Shown in pieces: positions 61,119 to 64,000 of a stretch of DNA of 64,000 bases. Below the pieces are notes generated by a model. The model made no database searches and was not told where the DNA came from. It saw only the letters and a list, made by a program, of their open reading frames with translations. A program made the position numbers and the translations under genes. This DNA is from Treponema sp. (lineage in GTDB: Bacteria; Spirochaetota; Spirochaetia; Treponematales; Treponemataceae): positions 18,234-82,233 of the forward strand of contig JAEEWW010000002.1 in NCBI GenBank assembly GCA_016287815.1. The letters run 5' to 3'. How positions within the stretch are numbered: the first letter of the stretch is position 1; every line of letters starts with the position of its first letter.

Positions 61119-61889
61119 ATGGCAACTAATCAAAACTTAATGGATTCAATCAAGAATCCAAATGGGCGTGTAGCTGTAAAATTACAGCCTAACACTTTTT
61201 CTAAAGATTCTTCTGATAAATACGTCGGAAGAGCAGTACGAAACACCCACACAGTGGGAAATGTTATCCAGCTTGTGGCAAATAAAGTACCACAACTGGA
61301 CATTGGAACAGTGTATTCAGTTTGCGATGCACTTGAAAAAGTTATTTCGGAATCTTTAGCAAGGGGAAATTCCGTAAAGTGTCTTAACCTTGGCATGTTT
61401 TACATTGCATGCAAAGGCGTAAGTGACGGGAAAAATACTGTACCGGGACTTACTGTAAAATTCATTCCGTCAGAGATGGCAAAAGCTGCAATTGAAAAAA
61501 TTGCTGTTGATCAGGATTCTTATGCAGAACCTGAGGCAACAATCAGCAGCATCACTGATGTTGATACCGGTACTTCTGACGGCAGTCTTTCTTTAAAAGG
61601 CTCTGTTCAGATTTCCGGTAAAAAGCTTTTAATTGGCGGAGAAGAAAGCGGAATCTGGTTTGCCCCTGCAAAAGGAGAAAACGAGTCAATTGACGAAAGC
61701 GGGGCAGACTGGACTAAGGTAGAAGCAAAGCTTACGGTAAACAAACCGGGAACTTTACTTTTTCCTCTTCCAAAGAGTCTTGAAGGCGGCAAATACAAAA
61801 TTGTGCTTAAAACACGCTCTCCTTCACATCCAAGTCAGATCCGCAAAAACTTGATTACAACTTACTCTGATGCTGTTTTAATCGGTTGA
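61119..61889 (+). CDS. HU-like DNA-binding protein with DUF4469 domain
   Basis: 256 residues from the ATG at 61119 (AGAGG five bases upstream). The track uses a GTG six bases earlier, which would overlap the ribosome site. N-terminal HU/IHF-like fold (about 1-130; VGNVIQLVANKVPQLDIGTVYSVCDALEKVISESLARGNSVKCLNLGMFYIACKG). C-terminal immunoglobulin-like DUF4469 domain (about 160-256; KLLIGGEESGIWFAP, LTVNKPGTLLFPLP). The pair of domains is known from spirochaetes and Bacteroidetes; the function is not established. Followed by a strong terminator. Confidence 0.88.
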   Translation: MATNQNLMDSIKNPNGRVAVKLQPNTFSKDSSDKYVGRAVRNTHTVGNVIQLVANKVPQLDIGTVYSVCDALEKVISESLARGNSVKCLNLGMFYIACKGVSDGKNTVPGLTVKFIPSEMAKAAIEKIAVDQDSYAEPEATISSITDVDTGTSDGSLSLKGSVQISGKKLLIGGEESGIWFAPAKGENESIDESGADWTKVEAKLTVNKPGTLLFPLPKSLEGGKYKIVLKTRSPSHPSQIRKNLITTYSDAVLIG

Positions 61890-61906
61890 TGTACAGCTAG
61901 CATTTT

Positions 61907-61937
61907 GGGGCATCCTTTACGGGATGCCCCATTTTTT
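61907..61937 (+). terminator. Rho-independent terminator of the HU-like gene
   Basis: GGGGCATCC and GGATGCCCC (9-bp stem) with a 6-nt loop, then ATTTTTT. Confidence 0.92.
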
Positions 61938-61973
61938 AGTTATAATGTTTAAAAAGTATTGTATAATATCGTT

Positions 61974-63113
61974 ATGAAAAAACTAATTTTTATTATTATT
62001 CCCCTTATCTTTTCAACTGCATTGTATTCACAGGATCTTAACATGATAAAAGTTACGGGTGGTGCTTTTAAACGTGGTATTGAAAATGGGAAAAATAATC
62101 CTCCTCAAATAATAAGAGTTGCCGATTTTGAAATTTCTGATAAAGAGGTAACTATAGGTTTATTAAGGAAATTTCTTAAGGAAAAATTCCCGGATGATGT
62201 TCTGGCAGATGATCAGTATTACAGAGAAAATATAGGGTTCGGTAGGGATTTTAAGGTACCTTCTGAATGGCCTGTTTTTTATTGTACTTTTTGGAAAGCC
62301 TGCGAATTTTGCAACTGGCTGAGTGAAAAAGAAAACCTGGAACCCGCCTATAATATATCAAAAGAGTATTATGACAGAGGAGCTCCAACACCCGCAATAC
62401 GTTACCTTTCTGTATCATGGGATGTAACCAAAAACGGTTACCGTCTTCCTACAGAAGCTGAATGGGAATTTGCAGCAAACTGTGCTGGTACATTTGAATA
62501 CAAAAACGTTTTTGATTATGCATGGTTTGAAGAGGAATCAAAGTTAAAACCTAATGCGGTAGGCACAAAGAAACCTAATCCGTTTGGTCTTTATGATATG
62601 CTGGGAAGTGTAGCAGAATGGTGCTGGGATTTATATGACAAGGATTTTTATAAAAAAAATGACTGGAATAATCCTATTGGACCTTCAGTTGGTTATAATC
62701 CAGATTCTAGACCTGAAAGATTTGATACAGATATTATTACGACAGACCGCGTTGTAAGGGGCGGCAGTTTTTATGAGCTTGAAGAAAAGACTTATTCCAG
62801 AATGCCGATGTTTCCAGAGATGGCATCTTTATCTCACATAGGTTTCAGGGTTGCAAAAAATACAGATACACCTTCAAGAAAAGTAATTGGTGTTGGAGAA
62901 TTAAATGATGATCGGGTTCGTCTTAGAAAAGAATCTGGACTTAATGGCGAAAAGATAAGGCTTTTACAAAAAGGTGAATGTGTTGAAGTTTTAGATATTT
63001 CACAAAAAAAAGAAAAAATAGAAGGAAAAGAATACCCCTGGATAAAGATAAGAACAAATAAGGATGAAATTGGCTATGTTTATGGAGAATATCTGAATAT
63101 TTGTTCAGATTAA
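61974..63113 (+). CDS. Secreted FGE-sulfatase-type (SUMF1-like) protein with C-terminal SH3 domain
   Basis: 380 residues from the ATG at 61974; the track's start 15 bases earlier overlaps a TATAAT. Signal peptide (FIIIPLIFSTALYSQ). FGE-sulfatase domain (about 20-305): MIKVTGGAFKRG, FEISDKEVTIGLL, GYRLPTEAEWEFAA, NPFGLYDMLGSVAEWCWD, VVRGGSF and HIGFRVAK. The active-site cysteines of true formylglycine-generating enzymes are not evident at the C-terminal end, so it may be non-catalytic. The last 70 residues form an SH3_3-like domain (VRLRKESGLNGEKIRLLQKGECVEVLD). The -10 TATAAT lies 6 nt before the ATG; no ribosome site. Confidence 0.87.
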   Translation: MKKLIFIIIPLIFSTALYSQDLNMIKVTGGAFKRGIENGKNNPPQIIRVADFEISDKEVTIGLLRKFLKEKFPDDVLADDQYYRENIGFGRDFKVPSEWPVFYCTFWKACEFCNWLSEKENLEPAYNISKEYYDRGAPTPAIRYLSVSWDVTKNGYRLPTEAEWEFAANCAGTFEYKNVFDYAWFEEESKLKPNAVGTKKPNPFGLYDMLGSVAEWCWDLYDKDFYKKNDWNNPIGPSVGYNPDSRPERFDTDIITTDRVVRGGSFYELEEKTYSRMPMFPEMASLSHIGFRVAKNTDTPSRKVIGVGELNDDRVRLRKESGLNGEKIRLLQKGECVEVLDISQKKEKIEGKEYPWIKIRTNKDEIGYVYGEYLNICSD

Positions 63114-63123
63114 TGGTGTAAGT

Positions 63124-63291
63124 ATGATATCTAATGCGTTTAAAGAAAAGGAACAGGATCCTATTGTTTTTCGGTTTTGGGAGAGCTGTTTGTTGAGTAG
63201 TCTGTATCAGGATTTTTGGAAAGCCCTTCAAGAAGACAAACAAGGAAATAGTACAAATGGAAATGAAGGGGAAAACCAAAATGACCAATAA
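63124..63291 (+). CDS. Possible small protein (55 residues), unknown
   Basis: An ORF below the track's length cut-off, from ATG 63124 to TAA 63291, 10 bp after the FGE gene and overlapping the next gene's start by 11 nt. N-terminal part aromatic/acidic (DPIVFRFWESCLLSSLYQDF), C-terminal part Asn/Gly/Glu-rich. No ribosome site is obvious. It could be a small protein of the RHS-linked cassette, or a chance ORF. Confidence 0.35.
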   Translation: MISNAFKEKEQDPIVFRFWESCLLSSLYQDFWKALQEDKQGNSTNGNEGENQNDQ

Positions 63292-63739
63292 ACGATTTTA
63301 TAAATGTGTTTTATCAAAAATTATACCATTTATGTTTTTTATTATATTTTTTTTTAATGGTTTATATGTTTTGTTAAAATATAAACCTAATTTTAGACTA
63401 ATGATAGAATATTGTTTTTTCTCTATTTCAATGATTCTGATTATTGAAATAATTACCTCGTTTTTCATAACAATATCACTTTTAAATAAAGCACAAATAG
63501 AAAATAAGCAACGAGTAAGATTTTATTTGCTTATTATTCCATATATACCATCAATAATTTCTACATTTCTATATATTTTCTTATTGTATTTGACAAAAGA
63601 AATTACCAATTATAAAAGAATATTTATTATATGTTTTGGTTTGACGTCTAGTATAAATTTCCTTTTTTCAATGATTTTAAATTCTAGACTGAAAATTTTT
63701 GATTTAATAAATGATGACAATATTGCTTGGAGTAAATAG
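63281..63739 (+). CDS. Small four-helix membrane protein, possible immunity or cassette protein
   Basis: 152 residues from the ATG at 63281 (AAGGGG upstream), residue 9 of the track ORF. Four hydrophobic helices (about 12-32, 43-68, 83-107, 113-135), no catalytic motif. The DNA is much more A/T-rich than the rest of the window, a sign of transfer. It lies directly before an RHS-type fragment whose start overlaps its stop. Immunity proteins of RHS toxins are often small membrane proteins in such places, but the specific partner cannot be named. Confidence 0.6.
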   Translation: MTNKRFYKCVLSKIIPFMFFIIFFFNGLYVLLKYKPNFRLMIEYCFFSISMILIIEIITSFFITISLLNKAQIENKQRVRFYLLIIPYIPSIISTFLYIFLLYLTKEITNYKRIFIICFGLTSSINFLFSMILNSRLKIFDLINDDNIAWSK

Positions 63740-64000
63740 TGGAAAATGACTGGACTTCTGGATATTCACGCAGCTGGAAGACAGATACTGAATATTACAA
63801 CACGGACATACTCGGTTCTGTAATGATGCCAAGCAATGAAGCAGGCCTTATGACAAACCGCCGCTATGCTTATTGTAACAATGATCCTGTTAATTTCTTT
63901 GATTTATGGGGACTGGAAATGAAATGGAAACAAGGAGAAAACGCGACAGCTAAAGATGTTGAAGACGCTAAAAAAATGGCAGAAAACATTGCTTCTTCTG
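63739..64000 (+). CDS. Orphan RHS-type C-terminal cassette (both ends incomplete or truncated)
   Basis: An open frame runs to the window edge. It begins at a GTG that overlaps the previous TAG; a stop sits 6 bases further upstream in this frame. About 87 residues are visible. Near residue 40-58 is the RHS core end NRRYAYCNNDPVNFFDLWGL, after which RHS proteins switch to a variable toxin tip; the next residues (EMKWKQGENATAKDVEDAKKMAENIASS) start that tip. The large YD-repeat shell is missing, so this looks like a displaced tip or a degraded RHS gene. The toxin type is beyond the edge. Confidence 0.75.
   Translation, partial: MENDWTSGYSRSWKTDTEYYNTDILGSVMMPSNEAGLMTNRRYAYCNNDPVNFFDLWGLEMKWKQGENATAKDVEDAKKMAENIASS

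Overview
The window looks like a stretch of a low-GC spirochaete chromosome, most likely a host-associated Treponema. That is inferred from gene content and protein style: TRAP and TTT transporters, many signalling proteins, an HU-like/DUF4469 protein and FGE-sulfatase-type proteins. No database was searched. Coding density is high. I found no tRNA, rRNA, CRISPR array, insertion sequence or prophage. Both edges cut genes: a TRAP permease lacks its 5' end, and an RHS-type C-terminal cassette runs off the 3' edge.

Layout. 1-9.0 kb: TRAP permease, GH3 lipoprotein, RNA m5C methyltransferase, GAF/HD-GYP phosphodiesterase; then, on the minus strand, infC-rpmI-rplT followed by a ZapB-like coiled coil, zapA and a UPF0178 gene; then a membrane protein and threonine aldolase. 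9.0-15.3 kb: ilvD and ilvB behind a structured leader with a possible Leu/Ile-rich leader peptide, then rho and rpmE. 15.5-25.3 kb: Ser/Ala-rich lipoprotein, flavin split-barrel protein, chemotaxis receptor, RlmK-type methyltransferase, DEAD-box helicase, ABC-F ATPase, exonuclease-BRCT protein. 25.6-33.8 kb: SpoIIE-type phosphatase plus STAS partner, prs, a divergent promoter region filled with a 22-bp tandem array, an MFS transporter with a protease-less FtsH-like ATPase, and an EamA exporter. 33.9-46.7 kb: a six-PAS-like hybrid kinase, a three-gene ABC importer, an RNase II-type exonuclease, and the oadGAB sodium-pump decarboxylase. 46.8-58.8 kb: 9-TM adenylate cyclase, tctCBA importer, second chemotaxis receptor, EamA transporter, and a His/Met-rich periplasmic protein pair with a two-component system. 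58.9-64 kb: gpmI, a 23-bp palindromic tandem array, a structured leader before the HU-like gene, an FGE/SH3 protein, and an AT-rich accessory segment with a four-TM protein and an orphan RHS tip.

Together the genes describe a fermentative bacterium that takes up organic and amino acids (TRAP, TTT, ABC), makes branched-chain amino acids, may couple oxaloacetate decarboxylation to sodium export, and senses its surroundings through chemotaxis, cAMP, c-di-GMP, histidine kinases and a phosphatase/anti-sigma switch.

The least ordinary observations are these. (1) About ten genes have a -10 hexamer only 6-10 nt before their ATG and no Shine-Dalgarno sequence, suggesting leaderless mRNAs. (2) The ABC-F protein has lost one composite ATP site while keeping the other. 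(3) An FtsH paralogue has no protease domain. (4) Two independent palindromic tandem arrays occur. (5) A leader RNA has mutually exclusive helices. (6) A dispersed palindrome keeps its core and re-pairs its outer stem. (7) A probable metal- or stress-response operon has an OmpR-type direct-repeat operator. (8) The orphan RHS cassette at the end.
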